Positions 1 through 8,167 of a DNA stretch of 64,000 nt are shown here, in pieces. Both the position numbers and the translations under genes were made by a program. Below the pieces are notes generated by a model, which was not told the origin of the DNA, searched no databases, and was given only the letters and a program-made list of their open reading frames with translations. This DNA is from CAMTVQ01 sp947085255 (GTDB taxonomy: Bacteria > Bacteroidota > Bacteroidia > Sphingobacteriales > Sphingobacteriaceae), in the NCBI GenBank assembly GCA_947085255.1, contig CAMTVQ010000005.1:62001-126000 (forward strand), written 5' to 3'. How positions within the stretch are numbered: position 1 is the stretch's first letter; the number at the start of each line of letters is the position of its first letter.

Positions 1-78
1 TCTAAATGTTTGGGTTTGTGCTTTTACGGGCAGGCTGTTAACTATAAGTAGGATTAAATAGAGACTATTGCGTATCAT
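1..78 (-). CDS. Secreted protein, N-terminal fragment cut by the window edge
   Basis: An ATG at 78-76 opens a frame that stays open to base 1 (26 codons). The peptide starts MIRNSLYLILLIVNSLPVKA followed by Gln-Thr-Gln, a typical Bacteroidota signal peptide with a hydrophobic core and an Ala-Gln cleavage site. The start codon lies inside the last codons of rimM on the same strand, so the two are probably translationally coupled and belong to the rpsP-rimM transcript. Nothing beyond the signal peptide is visible, so no function can be given. Confidence 0.6.
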   Translation of the reverse strand, partial: MIRNSLYLILLIVNSLPVKAQTQTFR

Positions 79-619
79 TTTCTTCGGGAGAGTTGTTATT
101 CAAATATACATCCAATAAACCAGTTGGCAATACTACATCTAATCGCTTTTTCTTATGGTCGATACCAACAATAATTTCATCGTTTATCGGAAAAAGTATT
201 TCTGTTCCCTTGTGGTCAACGGCGGCAATAAGTTGTTGTGGTAATTCTACAATACTTTGAATGAGTCCAATCTCTCCATGTTCTTCATCAATTACCAAAA
301 ACCCAATTAAATTATTGATAAATTGTTGCTCCTCGGTTGGTGCTTGTAGCTCTTCAAGTGGTAAGTAGGCTTTTTTTCCTACTAATGGCGTAGAGTTGTC
401 GATGTGGGTTACGTCTTCGAAATACACATATGCAATGCTTTTCTGGATAGTTATTTGGGTAACAAAAAAAGGCACCAGTTTTTTTGAAATTTCGAGGTAA
501 ATGAGCTTGGTTTTGTGGTAGGCTGTAGGATTATCGGCTAGGATAAATAGTTGCACCTCGCCCTTTAGGCCCTTTGTTTTGCTGATGTAGCCTAACTGAA
601 AACAAGATTCTATGTTCAT
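65..619 (-). CDS. rimM: 16S rRNA processing protein RimM
   Basis: RimM is a ribosome maturation factor that binds protein S19 in the assembling 30S head. The 184-aa product is of normal length. It has the N-terminal RimM segment with the GYISKTKGLKGEV signature (residues 10-22) and a C-terminal PRC-barrel region (about 95-170, around NLIGFLVIDEEHGEIG). It follows rpsP on the same strand with a gap of about 70 nt, the usual rpsP-rimM order. A signal-peptide gene starts inside its 3' end. In many bacteria trmD follows rimM; here trmD lies about 51 kb away at 51254. Confidence 0.95.
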   Translation of the reverse strand: MNIESCFQLGYISKTKGLKGEVQLFILADNPTAYHKTKLIYLEISKKLVPFFVTQITIQKSIAYVYFEDVTHIDNSTPLVGKKAYLPLEELQAPTEEQQFINNLIGFLVIDEEHGEIGLIQSIVELPQQLIAAVDHKGTEILFPINDEIIVGIDHKKKRLDVVLPTGLLDVYLNNNSPEENDTQ

Positions 620-689
620 AGTGTTATAAAACTAAAAAGCAGTTCAAACATATGCCTGAACTGCTTTTTAAATGGGTAAATCAAACTAC

Positions 690-1322
690 TTATTCAGCAG
701 CTTTTTCTGTTCCTTCTTCTGTTGCAGGAGTTTCTGCTACAACAGGAGTTTCTTCAACAGCAGGTGTTTCTTCAACAGCTTCTGCAACTGGTGCTTCTTC
801 TGTTGCAACTTCAGCCTCAGCAGTTGTTTCTTCTGCTACAGCTTCTACAGCAGCAGCTTCGGCAGCAACTAATTTAGCAGCAACTAATTTAGCTTTTGCT
901 TCAGCAGATTTTGCTTCGGCAGCTAAACGTGTTTTTGCTTCGCTAGCTTTGTTTGATGATAATGTGTTCTTTTTAGAATCAATTTTACCATCTTTTTCGC
1001 TCAACCATGCTGCAAATTTTACATCTGCTTGTTCTTGGGTAAGCGCTCCTTTTGTTACACCACCTTGTAAATGTTTAAGGTACAATACTCCTTTGTACGA
1101 TAAGATAGCTCTACAGGTATCTGTAGGCTGTGCACCGTTGTTTAGCCAAGTTAAGGCACTGTTACGGTCTAAATCGATGGTTGCTGGGTTGGTATTGGGA
1201 TTGTAAGTACCCAATTTTTCAATAAATTTTCCATCCCTTGGAGCACGAGCATCCGCCACCACGATGTGGTAAAAAGCACGAGACTTCTTACCATGTCTTT
1301 GTAATCTGATTTTAACTGACAT
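690..1322 (-). CDS. rpsP: 30S ribosomal protein S16 with long Ala/Glu-rich tail
   Basis: S16 is a small-subunit protein needed for 30S assembly. Residues 1 to about 80 are canonical (MSVKIRLQRHGKKSRAFYHI, then RAPRDGKFIEKLGTYNPN). The protein is 210 aa, more than twice the bacterial core length of about 80-90. The extra part is a Lys/Ala/Glu-rich helical segment followed by an acidic repeat-like tail built from variants of EETPxVEETP. Long S16 tails are known in Bacteroidota; their role is unclear. The gene is first in a minus-strand unit with rimM and has a -7 box and a small leader hairpin upstream. Confidence 0.95.
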   Translation of the reverse strand: MSVKIRLQRHGKKSRAFYHIVVADARAPRDGKFIEKLGTYNPNTNPATIDLDRNSALTWLNNGAQPTDTCRAILSYKGVLYLKHLQGGVTKGALTQEQADVKFAAWLSEKDGKIDSKKNTLSSNKASEAKTRLAAEAKSAEAKAKLVAAKLVAAEAAAVEAVAEETTAEAEVATEEAPVAEAVEETPAVEETPVVAETPATEEGTEKAAE

Positions 1323-1343
1323 GTTGTTAATTAATTAGTTAAT

Positions 1344-1375
1344 CCCCATTCTCCAGTTTGGGGACGGCAAAGATA
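1344..1375 (-). promoter_or_regulatory. rpsP promoter -7 box and leader hairpin
   Basis: On the minus strand TATCTTTG (1375-1368) matches the Bacteroidota -7 consensus TANNTTTG, about 46 nt before the rpsP ATG. Between box and start, CCCCA (1363-1359 on the minus strand) pairs with TGGGG (1348-1344) across a 10-nt loop. The hairpin could be an autoregulatory S16 leader, as proposed for some Bacteroidota S16 mRNAs, but the stem is short. No clear TTG lies 19 nt upstream. Confidence 0.5.
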
Positions 1376-1418
1376 GAAAAATACTATCAAAAATTAACAA
1401 GATTTTTTAAAAGGTAAT

Positions 1419-2231
1419 TTATAAGAGATTCAGCTTGATAGGTATTGTGCATTGTACACGCCTTGCTCTACCATTTTGTTTGCCTGGTTTCCAGTGCGGC
1501 ATCTTACTAATAACCCGTATGGCTTCTTCATCGCAACCTGCACCTGCTATGCGGTTTGGATCTGCCAAGCCAACTTGAGTAATAGAGCCATCTTTCTCAA
1601 TCACGAAATTTAGATAAACAGTACCCACAACTTGATTTTCGCGAGCTATAGCAGGGTAATTAAATTCGTTTAATATATACTTAAACAGGGCCGCATCGCC
1701 GCCAATAAATTCGGGCATCTCATCTACAAATAGTACAGGGTCTTCAGTACTTTCTTCTATAGGGTTATTGTAGTTGTCTTGCAAAATGTCAAGGGGTACA
1801 ACCTCATTTGGATCACCAATAGTTGTTGCTGTACCTATTGTAGTATTTGCTAACTCATCAATAGCAGGTGGTGTTTCTACTATTTCATCTGTAGGCACAA
1901 TTCTAAATTCGGTAAATCGGGTAGTAGGAGTAGCCGCAGCAACGCTTCTTTCTTCAATTTGAATAATTTCTTCTTTTTTAGGCTGATCAGGTAAATCCAT
2001 TAAAATAATTTCGGTGGATTTAAACGCAATTTTTGGTTCGGTAATATCCCCAATAAATTCGGCTATTAACGGAATACTTGCTCCTGACAGTAAAAAAAGC
2101 AGGGTAAATACAAATGCTTTAAAGGTGTGGGAGGCATACAATTTGCGCAGTTGAAAAGCCCCATACGTTTGATTGCGGTTTTCGAACACAAGCTCGCACC
2201 ATTCTCTGTTTTGAAGATTTATTTTGGACAT
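1419..2231 (-). CDS. tonB: Energy transducer TonB
   Basis: TonB couples the inner-membrane proton motive force to outer-membrane TonB-dependent receptors. The 270-aa protein has a cytosolic start containing FENRNQTYGAFQLRK, the motif of Bacteroidota TonB proteins, then one membrane span (about residues 37-60), a Pro/Glu/Thr-rich periplasmic spacer, and a C-terminal TonB domain (about 175-270) with VVGTVYLNFVIEKDGS and the MPHWKPGKQNGRA motif. No exbB or exbD is next to it. It lies between rpsP and ffh on the same strand, with gaps of about 80-95 nt on each side, so it is probably transcribed alone. Bacteroidota carry many TonB paralogues, so its specific receptor is unknown. Confidence 0.9.
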   Translation of the reverse strand: MSKINLQNREWCELVFENRNQTYGAFQLRKLYASHTFKAFVFTLLFLLSGASIPLIAEFIGDITEPKIAFKSTEIILMDLPDQPKKEEIIQIEERSVAAATPTTRFTEFRIVPTDEIVETPPAIDELANTTIGTATTIGDPNEVVPLDILQDNYNNPIEESTEDPVLFVDEMPEFIGGDAALFKYILNEFNYPAIARENQVVGTVYLNFVIEKDGSITQVGLADPNRIAGAGCDEEAIRVISKMPHWKPGKQNGRARRVQCTIPIKLNLL

Positions 2232-2310
2232 ACGTTTAGCGGAATTTGGATAGTAATTCCACCCTATTAACGTATGAACTAACTATAACGTATCTGCTTT
2301 GTTACACTAA

Positions 2311-3654
2311 TTAATTTTTACCAAAAGGCATTGGTGGCATGTTGCGCATGTTTTTTAGAGGGTTATTGCCTCCCGAAAACATTTTCATCATTTTGCGCAT
2401 ATCTTCAAACTGCTTAATCAGTTTGTTTACTTCTACCACTCCTCTGCCACTGCCTTTTGCCACGCGGTTTTTGCGGCTGTTTATATTCATTAACTCTGGG
2501 TTATTGCGTTCTGCAGGTGTCATGGCGTATATAATGGCTTCTATATACTTAAAGGCACTTTCGTCTACATCCACATCTTTTATAGCTTTACCCACACCCG
2601 GAATCATACCCATAAGGTCTTTCATGTTCCCCATTTTTTTAATTTGCTGTAGCTGGCCCAAAAAGTCTTCGTAATCAAACTGATTTTTGCGTATTTTCTT
2701 TTGTATACGAGCAGCCTCAACTTCGTCAAATTGTTCTTGTGCACGTTCCACCAACGATACCACATCACCCATACCCAAAATACGTGATGCCATTCGTTCG
2801 GGATAGAACACATCAATGGCTTCCATTTTTTCGCCAGTACCAATAAACTTAATCGGTTTATTTACTACTGCTTTTATAGAAAGAGCAGCACCACCACGCG
2901 TATCACCATCTAATTTGGTGAGCACTACACCGTCAAAATCCAATCTATCGTTGAATGCTTTGGCGGTATTTACGGCATCTTGCCCGGTCATGGCGTCTAC
3001 TACAAACAAAATTTCGTGTGGTTGCACGCTGGCTTTCACATCGGCAATTTCATTCATCATTTGCTCATCTACCGCCAAACGACCTGCAGTATCAATAATT
3101 ACCACACTTTTGTTGAGCGCCTTTGCTTTTTTTATGCCTTCTTGCGCAATTAATACAGGATTTTTACTCTCATAATCGGTATGTACCTCTACCCCAATTT
3201 GCCCACCCAAAATCTTTAACTGGTCAATAGCTGCTGGGCGGTACACATCGGCGGCAATTAAGTACGGTTCGCGGCCTTTGCTTTTTAGGTAATTTGCCAA
3301 CTTACCCGAAAATGTAGTTTTACCCGATCCCTGTAAGCCTGCAATAAGTATAATGGTAGGATTGCCTTTTAAATTAATGTCGGCCTTTTGCCCACCCATT
3401 AGCTGGGTAAGTTCATCGTTCACTATTTTTACCATCAATTGACCTGGAGATACGGCAGTAAGCACGTTGAGCCCTAGAGCTTTTTGTTTTACGGTATCGG
3501 TAAAATCTTTGGCAATTTTATAATTTACGTCGGCATCTAATAGTGCTTTACGTACTTCTTTTACGGTTTCAGCTACGTTTATTTCAGATATACGCCCCTG
3601 CCCCTTAAGCATTTTAAAGGCGCGGTCTAACTTGTCGGATAAATTATCGAACAT
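2311..3654 (-). CDS. ffh: Signal recognition particle protein Ffh
   Basis: Ffh is the GTPase of the signal recognition particle. With 4.5S RNA it delivers nascent membrane proteins to FtsY. The 447-aa product has the N domain, then the G domain with P-loop GLQGSGKTTFS (106-116), DTAGRL and TKLDGDTRGGAA, and a methionine-rich M domain ending in a tail with many Met residues (FEDMRKMMKMFSGG). Length and motifs are normal. It is a single-gene unit with a near-ideal promoter just upstream that overlaps the 3' end of the preceding gene. Confidence 0.97.
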   Translation of the reverse strand: MFDNLSDKLDRAFKMLKGQGRISEINVAETVKEVRKALLDADVNYKIAKDFTDTVKQKALGLNVLTAVSPGQLMVKIVNDELTQLMGGQKADINLKGNPTIILIAGLQGSGKTTFSGKLANYLKSKGREPYLIAADVYRPAAIDQLKILGGQIGVEVHTDYESKNPVLIAQEGIKKAKALNKSVVIIDTAGRLAVDEQMMNEIADVKASVQPHEILFVVDAMTGQDAVNTAKAFNDRLDFDGVVLTKLDGDTRGGAALSIKAVVNKPIKFIGTGEKMEAIDVFYPERMASRILGMGDVVSLVERAQEQFDEVEAARIQKKIRKNQFDYEDFLGQLQQIKKMGNMKDLMGMIPGVGKAIKDVDVDESAFKYIEAIIYAMTPAERNNPELMNINSRKNRVAKGSGRGVVEVNKLIKQFEDMRKMMKMFSGGNNPLKNMRNMPPMPFGKN

Positions 3655-3674
3655 TATGGATTAAATTTAGAGTA

Positions 3675-3704
3675 CAAAGGTAAGAATAGCATAGTAGGTA
3701 TCAA
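3675..3704 (-). promoter_or_regulatory. ffh promoter (TTG-N19-TACCTTTG)
   Basis: On the minus strand TTG (3704-3702), 19 nt, then TACCTTTG (3682-3675) exactly match the Bacteroidota sigma-ABfr pattern of a -33 TTG and a -7 TANNTTTG. The ffh ATG is 20 nt further on. The element overlaps the stop codon of the MaoC-like gene. Confidence 0.75.
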
Positions 3705-4141
3705 GCAATGCGGTGCAGTACTTTTACATGTAAGTGTTGTAGCAGTGTGTTTTTATCATCGAAAAACTCAAATTTCCAGGTTAGTGCAGCAGTTTTACCA
3801 TCGCTATTGGGTTTTAGTTCGGTTATACGTAGTACAGGTACAATAAGCATATTGGCATATACAGGTTTAAAAAATTGCCAACTATTAATTTCTAATCCAC
3901 ATATAAACGTGTTTTTGGTAAGGGCAATCCATTGTTCTTTGTGCGTTTTTACATACACATGAGCGCCACAAGCTATTAACCCTTTAAAATAACTTTTTTC
4001 GGCAATTTCTTTGTTTGTATGTATCTCTTGTGGATCGTTTGCCAATGCAAAATCAATAATTTCTTGCTCGGGTAAAACAAACGAGGATAGGTTAAAAACC
4101 AAGTTTTCTTGTAGATCGGCGGGGTGTAAAGGAGTATTCAT
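3701..4141 (-). CDS. MaoC-like hotdog-fold protein
   Basis: The 146-aa protein resembles small MaoC-type (R)-hydratases and acyl dehydratases with a hotdog fold. The centre IHTNKEIAEKSYFKGLIACG matches the family pattern of a His followed by SxFxGLIAxG that lines the acyl pocket. There is no signal peptide, so it is cytosolic. The substrate is unknown; other hotdog functions such as thioesterase are possible. The gene is divergent from the RNA methyltransferase gene, with 40 nt between starts, and precedes ffh without sharing its function. Confidence 0.55.
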   Translation of the reverse strand: MNTPLHPADLQENLVFNLSSFVLPEQEIIDFALANDPQEIHTNKEIAEKSYFKGLIACGAHVYVKTHKEQWIALTKNTFICGLEINSWQFFKPVYANMLIVPVLRITELKPNSDGKTAALTWKFEFFDDKNTLLQHLHVKVLHRIA

Positions 4142-4181
4142 ACTACAAGTTTAGCAAGAATTTGCCTACTATTGTTGCACA

Positions 4182-5345
4182 ATGAATGTATTCCACACAG
4201 AAAGTGATGTATTTATAACTTGTCCCAAGTTTATAAGTCCTTATTTAGCCGCAGAAGTTTCGGCGTTAAATCTGGTAGTATGGGAGCAATCGCCAACGGG
4301 TATTCTTACCAAAGGAACCTTGACGGATTGTATGCGCCTGTGCATGAACCTACGTACTGCCAATCAGGTATTGTACATGGTAGGCTCTTTTGAAGCCAAA
4401 ACAGTAGAAGAATTGTACAAACATTTGGTCGGTATTGCTTGGGAAAAGTATATAGAGGCGGATGGTTATGTAAGCGTAACCAACTTTGTACTCAATCCAT
4501 CTATCGATAATACCATGTTTGCTAATATGCGGGTAAAAGACGCAATTGTAGATCGAATTAAAGAGAAAAAAGGTATTCGTCCGGATTCTGGTTCGGATAA
4601 ACATAAAGCAGTAATACACTTGCATTGGGTAGACAACGAGGCCAAAGTATATATAGATTGTAGCGGCGAAACACTCTCTAAACATGGTTATCGTAAGCAC
4701 CCAGGTTTGGCACCTATGCAAGAAAATTTGGCTGCTGCCGTAATACAGGCTACAAAATGGCAACCCAACCTAAGTTTTGTAAACCCCATGTGCGGTAGCG
4801 GAACATTGGCTATAGAGACTGCATTGTTGCTCCAAAAGCGTGCACCGGGATTGTTTAAAACCAATTACGGCTTTAAGCACATTATTGGCTTTGAAGATGG
4901 GATGTATAACGACGTGTATAAAACCATTAAAGCAAATATTACTAAAGATAAAGCTCCCATTATTGCTTCGGATATTAGCGAGCGTGCCATTGATCAAGCA
5001 CGTAATAATGCCCAAACGGCAGGGGTAGATCATTTAATTGATTTTCAGGTATGCGATTTTAGGGATACTAAAATGCCGGAGGAAAAAGGAGTGGTGCTAT
5101 TTAATCCAGAGTATGGCGAACGTATGGGCGAAACGGTGGAATTAGAAGCTACCTATAAGGCCATCGGCGATTTCATGAAACAGTCCTGTAAGGGATATAC
5201 GGGCTATATTTTTACAGCAAGTCCTGATTTGGCAAAAAAAGTAGGACTAACAGCTGCTAAGAAAATTCCATTTTTCAACTCAAAATTAGAGTGTAGGTTG
5301 TTGGAGTACGAGCTATATGATGGCAGCAGACGTAAACCAGAATAA
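4182..5345 (+). CDS. THUMP-domain class I SAM-dependent RNA methyltransferase (RlmL-N/TrmN type)
   Basis: Predicted N2-guanine methyltransferase for rRNA or tRNA. The N-terminal part (about 5-160) is a ferredoxin-like/THUMP RNA-binding region containing the typical tail YIDCSGETLSKHGYRKH (157-173). The C-terminal Rossmann domain has the SAM motif NPMCGSGT (201-208), acidic residues in ASDIS, and the catalytic motif NPEYGER (308-314), a variant of NPPYGER also seen in Bacteroidota relatives. Length of 387 aa fits the family. Only 3 nt separate it from ybeY, so the pair forms a two-gene RNA-maturation operon. Whether the target is 23S rRNA or tRNA cannot be decided. Confidence 0.88.
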   Translation: MNVFHTESDVFITCPKFISPYLAAEVSALNLVVWEQSPTGILTKGTLTDCMRLCMNLRTANQVLYMVGSFEAKTVEELYKHLVGIAWEKYIEADGYVSVTNFVLNPSIDNTMFANMRVKDAIVDRIKEKKGIRPDSGSDKHKAVIHLHWVDNEAKVYIDCSGETLSKHGYRKHPGLAPMQENLAAAVIQATKWQPNLSFVNPMCGSGTLAIETALLLQKRAPGLFKTNYGFKHIIGFEDGMYNDVYKTIKANITKDKAPIIASDISERAIDQARNNAQTAGVDHLIDFQVCDFRDTKMPEEKGVVLFNPEYGERMGETVELEATYKAIGDFMKQSCKGYTGYIFTASPDLAKKVGLTAAKKIPFFNSKLECRLLEYELYDGSRRKPE

Positions 5346-5348
5346 TGC

Positions 5349-5771
5349 ATGGCAGCCAAAGACATTTACTTCTTTGTAGAAGACACCACATTTATACTAA
5401 AAGAGAAAGCAAAAGTCAGAACGTGGTTACAGCAAGCCGCACGTTTAGAAGCGTTTAAAATTGATGAACTTAATTTTATTTTTTGCTCGGACACCTATTT
5501 ATTAGGTATCAATCAGCAGTACTTGCAACACGATTATTATACGGATATCATCACATTTGATACTTCTGAGAAGAGCGGATATCTGCGCGGAGATATCTTT
5601 ATTAGTATGGATAGGGTACTAGATAATGCAGATACATTACATTTACCATTTGAAATGGAACTTAAAAGAGTACTCATTCATGGTGTATTGCATTTGATGG
5701 GATACAGCGATAAAACCACGGCAGCCAAAGCCAGCATGACAGCCAAGGAAGATTTTTACCTTGCCATTTAA
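5349..5771 (+). CDS. ybeY: Endoribonuclease YbeY
   Basis: YbeY is a metal-dependent endoribonuclease for 16S rRNA 3'-end maturation and ribosome quality control. The 140-aa protein carries the core HGVLHLMGYSDKT (111-123). Two zinc ligands, H111 and H115, are in place. The third position of the HxxxHxxxxxH motif is D121 instead of His, a variant that also occurs in other Bacteroidota YbeY proteins. The GDIFIS motif (81-86) is present. It is co-transcribed with the methyltransferase upstream. Confidence 0.9.
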   Translation: MAAKDIYFFVEDTTFILKEKAKVRTWLQQAARLEAFKIDELNFIFCSDTYLLGINQQYLQHDYYTDIITFDTSEKSGYLRGDIFISMDRVLDNADTLHLPFEMELKRVLIHGVLHLMGYSDKTTAAKASMTAKEDFYLAI

Positions 5772-5786
5772 AAGAACTGTAGTTAT

Positions 5787-5816
5787 TTTGTATCCACCTG
5801 TTTTTTAGTATTTTCA
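5787..5816 (+). promoter_or_regulatory. Candidate promoter of the DUF2911 gene
   Basis: TTTG (5787-5790), 18 nt, then TATTTTCA (5809-5816) approximate the Bacteroidota -33/-7 pattern. The ATG is 20 nt downstream. The -7 box differs from TANNTTTG in its last two bases, so support is moderate. Confidence 0.35.
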
Positions 5817-5835
5817 CCCCTCTATTTTAAGAATT

Positions 5836-6789
5836 ATGAAACCACTCGTAAGCATTCTCACTATTTTACTTGTAACCACTCAAGTATTTGCTCAAATTCG
5901 TATTCCTGCATCTAGTCCAGTTGCACGCATCGAGCAAGATTTTGGATTGGGTTCGGTAAGCATTTCGTACACACGCCCCAGTGCAAAAGGACGTATTATT
6001 TTTGGTGATATTGTTCCTTACGACCAGATGTGGCGTTTAGGCTCAAATGGAACTACAAAATTTACTGTAACGGAGGAGGTAAAACTGGAGGGGAACATTA
6101 TTTTTCCAGGTAAATATTCATTGTATGCCATACCAGGTAAGTTAGAGTGGACAATGATTGTATACCGCGATACTGCATTTTTGGGTGAAGGATACAAAGA
6201 CTATAAACAAGAAAATGATTTGGTGCGTTTTAAGATAAAACCAGTGTTGTTGCCATATAAAATTGAAACATTTTCTATAGGTTTTACAAATATTACTACT
6301 GGCTCAGCTACATTAGAAATAGCTTGGGAAAATGTGTTACTGCCTATAAAAATGGAATCGGATGTTGATGCCAAAATTATGAGCTCTATACAAAGTGCGC
6401 TTAACCCAGGCCCATTAGCCAACAACTATTTTACAGCTGCTAATTATTATTACGAAAGTGGTAAAGATATAACGCAGGCCTTAGAGTGGGCAACGGCAGC
6501 TGCAGCATTACGACCAGAAGCTTTTTGGATGAGCCACTTACGTGCTAAAATTCAGCTAAAAGTGCAAGATTATGCAGCAGCAGTAGAAACAGCAACAAAA
6601 TCATTAGAGCAAGCACAACTAAAATCGAATGATGAGTATGTGCGCATGAATGAAAAATTGATAGCCGAGGCAAAAGCAAAAGCTGCCACCAAACCTGCAG
6701 TAGCTACAGGAACAAAGCTTGGCGTAAAACCAACAACTGCTAAACCTGCTACTGGAACTACTAAGCCAGCTACGGCACAAAAAAAGTAA
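5836..6789 (+). CDS. Secreted DUF2911 protein with TPR-like region
   Basis: 317 aa. A signal peptide (MKPLVSILTILLVTTQVFAQ) is followed by a DUF2911 domain (about 25-170) containing SYTRPSAKGRIIFG and the VPYDQMWRLGSN motif typical of the family. Residues about 185-280 form paired helices resembling tetratricopeptide repeats. The last 45 residues are low-complexity Lys/Ala/Thr/Pro. DUF2911 proteins are secreted Bacteroidota proteins of unknown biochemical role. A hairpin terminator follows. The Lys-rich tail may bind anionic surfaces, but that is a guess. Confidence 0.8.
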   Translation: MKPLVSILTILLVTTQVFAQIRIPASSPVARIEQDFGLGSVSISYTRPSAKGRIIFGDIVPYDQMWRLGSNGTTKFTVTEEVKLEGNIIFPGKYSLYAIPGKLEWTMIVYRDTAFLGEGYKDYKQENDLVRFKIKPVLLPYKIETFSIGFTNITTGSATLEIAWENVLLPIKMESDVDAKIMSSIQSALNPGPLANNYFTAANYYYESGKDITQALEWATAAAALRPEAFWMSHLRAKIQLKVQDYAAAVETATKSLEQAQLKSNDEYVRMNEKLIAEAKAKAATKPAVATGTKLGVKPTTAKPATGTTKPATAQKK

Positions 6790-6804
6790 GATAAAAAATA
6801 CCTC

Positions 6805-6836
6805 AAAGCCTTGCTGAATTTATAGCGAGGCTTTTT
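6805..6836 (+). terminator. Intrinsic terminator after the DUF2911 gene
   Basis: AAGCCTTGCT (6806-6815) pairs with AGCGAGGCTT (6824-6833), including one G-T pair, across an 8-nt loop and is followed by a T run. It resembles the hairpin at 8076-8120 in stem and loop sequence. Confidence 0.8.
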
Positions 6837-6924
6837 CATGCTAATTATTTTGGCTATTGTATCACAGTATTATTTAGAATAATCACCATTAACTATATCA
6901 TTCAATCTATCTTAAAAACAAACT

Positions 6925-8058
6925 ATGAACAGACAAAAATTAATACCACTTGTATTTATTTATTTATTGAAAATGAATCTTGGTATGGCACAACCTGTAG
7001 AGAAACAGTTGTCTATTCCTAATTATTTAAAAGCATTGGATGCCAATCCTGCTGTAATAATTTCCCTACAATCTCCCCCTATAAAAACCGATTATTCGCC
7101 ATCAGCGGGTGAAAGAGGACATTACAGAAGAATAGCCAATAGCGAAGTTTTTTGTAATTCTTCAGTAATTTTTGATGTAGTATCTCAGTATATAAAAGAA
7201 GATCTAGTAAGCTTTGGCATAAAACCAAGTATTATTATTAATAGCAGAAAAGTGCGCGAAGAGGCAACTACTGAAATAGATATAGAAAATAGTCTCAGAA
7301 AAAAACTTTATGATGCTAAAAGCAAGTATTATATACATGTGGTTTTAAGCACTTACCCAACCGAAAAGGTGATTGAAAAGGGGAAATCCGATAGGATGAA
7401 GCTTTTTGGGGCATTAATTGTTATGTATAAAAACAATGGAGGGAGTATATTATTCCCCGATTATGATGATGTTGTTTATCGTGCAAATCACATGTATTAC
7501 TTTAAGTGTATTGCACAAGTAAAAGATGCTATTGCAAGTAAACCAAGTAATTTTTTTGTAAAATACTGTGCTAGCAAGGATACAGCCGTTGTGCCATTTA
7601 GACCATTAATAGAAACGACTGAATTCCCTGCTGACTTGAAGCAGTATGAAGTACTAGTTATAAAATACGCAGGAGAATTAGAAGAGTTTACAAATAGAAA
7701 AATGCAAAAAGCGCTTTTAAACTACCCATATAAGACAAAGTTTGTTAGTTATGCAGATGTGGCTAGCTTCTCTAAAAAGCAATATAAGTATGTTATTGAG
7801 CCGCGTTATGTTCCGTACGAACACTTGCAAACTACCTATAAGGAAAACAGTATTAGTGAACATCTGCCAACGAAGAGTACAGCCATTATTAGGACGGAGT
7901 ATTCTTATCTAGTTAAGAATCGTGAAACTAATACTATTTATAGCAGCGAAAAGGTAGGCGCAGTAGATTGTTATAGTAATATTATGCCTTCTAAAGCCTT
8001 GAATCATTTGGTAAATGGTATTAGAAAAGACCTTAAACTTCCAGTAATAGAAGATTAG
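6925..8058 (+). CDS. Secreted protein of unknown function
   Basis: 377 aa with a hydrophobic N-terminus (about residues 6-22) and an Ala-Gln site, so probably exported. I recognise no domain. The sequence is rich in Tyr, Lys and Val and looks like a soluble alpha/beta protein. There are no further membrane spans, no T9SS tail and no Cys-rich motif. It is flanked by two hairpin terminators (6805-6836 and 8076-8120), so it is probably monocistronic. The IS element lies just downstream and leaves it intact. Confidence 0.6.
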   Translation: MNRQKLIPLVFIYLLKMNLGMAQPVEKQLSIPNYLKALDANPAVIISLQSPPIKTDYSPSAGERGHYRRIANSEVFCNSSVIFDVVSQYIKEDLVSFGIKPSIIINSRKVREEATTEIDIENSLRKKLYDAKSKYYIHVVLSTYPTEKVIEKGKSDRMKLFGALIVMYKNNGGSILFPDYDDVVYRANHMYYFKCIAQVKDAIASKPSNFFVKYCASKDTAVVPFRPLIETTEFPADLKQYEVLVIKYAGELEEFTNRKMQKALLNYPYKTKFVSYADVASFSKKQYKYVIEPRYVPYEHLQTTYKENSISEHLPTKSTAIIRTEYSYLVKNRETNTIYSSEKVGAVDCYSNIMPSKALNHLVNGIRKDLKLPVIED

Positions 8059-8075
8059 TTAAGTGAAACCAAATT

Positions 8076-8120
8076 ACTTAGTAAAAGCCCTGCTGAATTT
8101 TAGCGGGGCTTTTACTAAGT
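8076..8120. terminator. Long hairpin terminator
   Basis: A 19-bp stem with one G-T pair: the arm from 8076 to 8094 (starts ACTTAGTAAAAGCCC) pairs with the arm from 8102 to 8120 across a 7-nt loop. Because the arms hold AAAA on one side and TTTT on the other, it can terminate from both strands. It ends 10 nt before the left end of the IS element. Confidence 0.8.
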
Positions 8121-8130
8121 AAGAATTGAA

Positions 8131-8151
8131 TCGTCCTGAAATAGGTTGACA
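8131..8151 (+). repeat. IS left terminal inverted repeat
   Basis: Starts TCGTCCTGAAATAGG and is an exact reverse complement of 9413-9433. Confidence 0.9.
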
Positions 8152-8167
8152 CAAAAAGTGTTAACCT

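Noticed and set aside
652..1206. 184-aa open frame on the plus strand, opposite rpsP
   Set aside because: It is the antisense of the Ala/Glu-rich S16 tail; its Ser/Ala repeats are a by-product of that composition.
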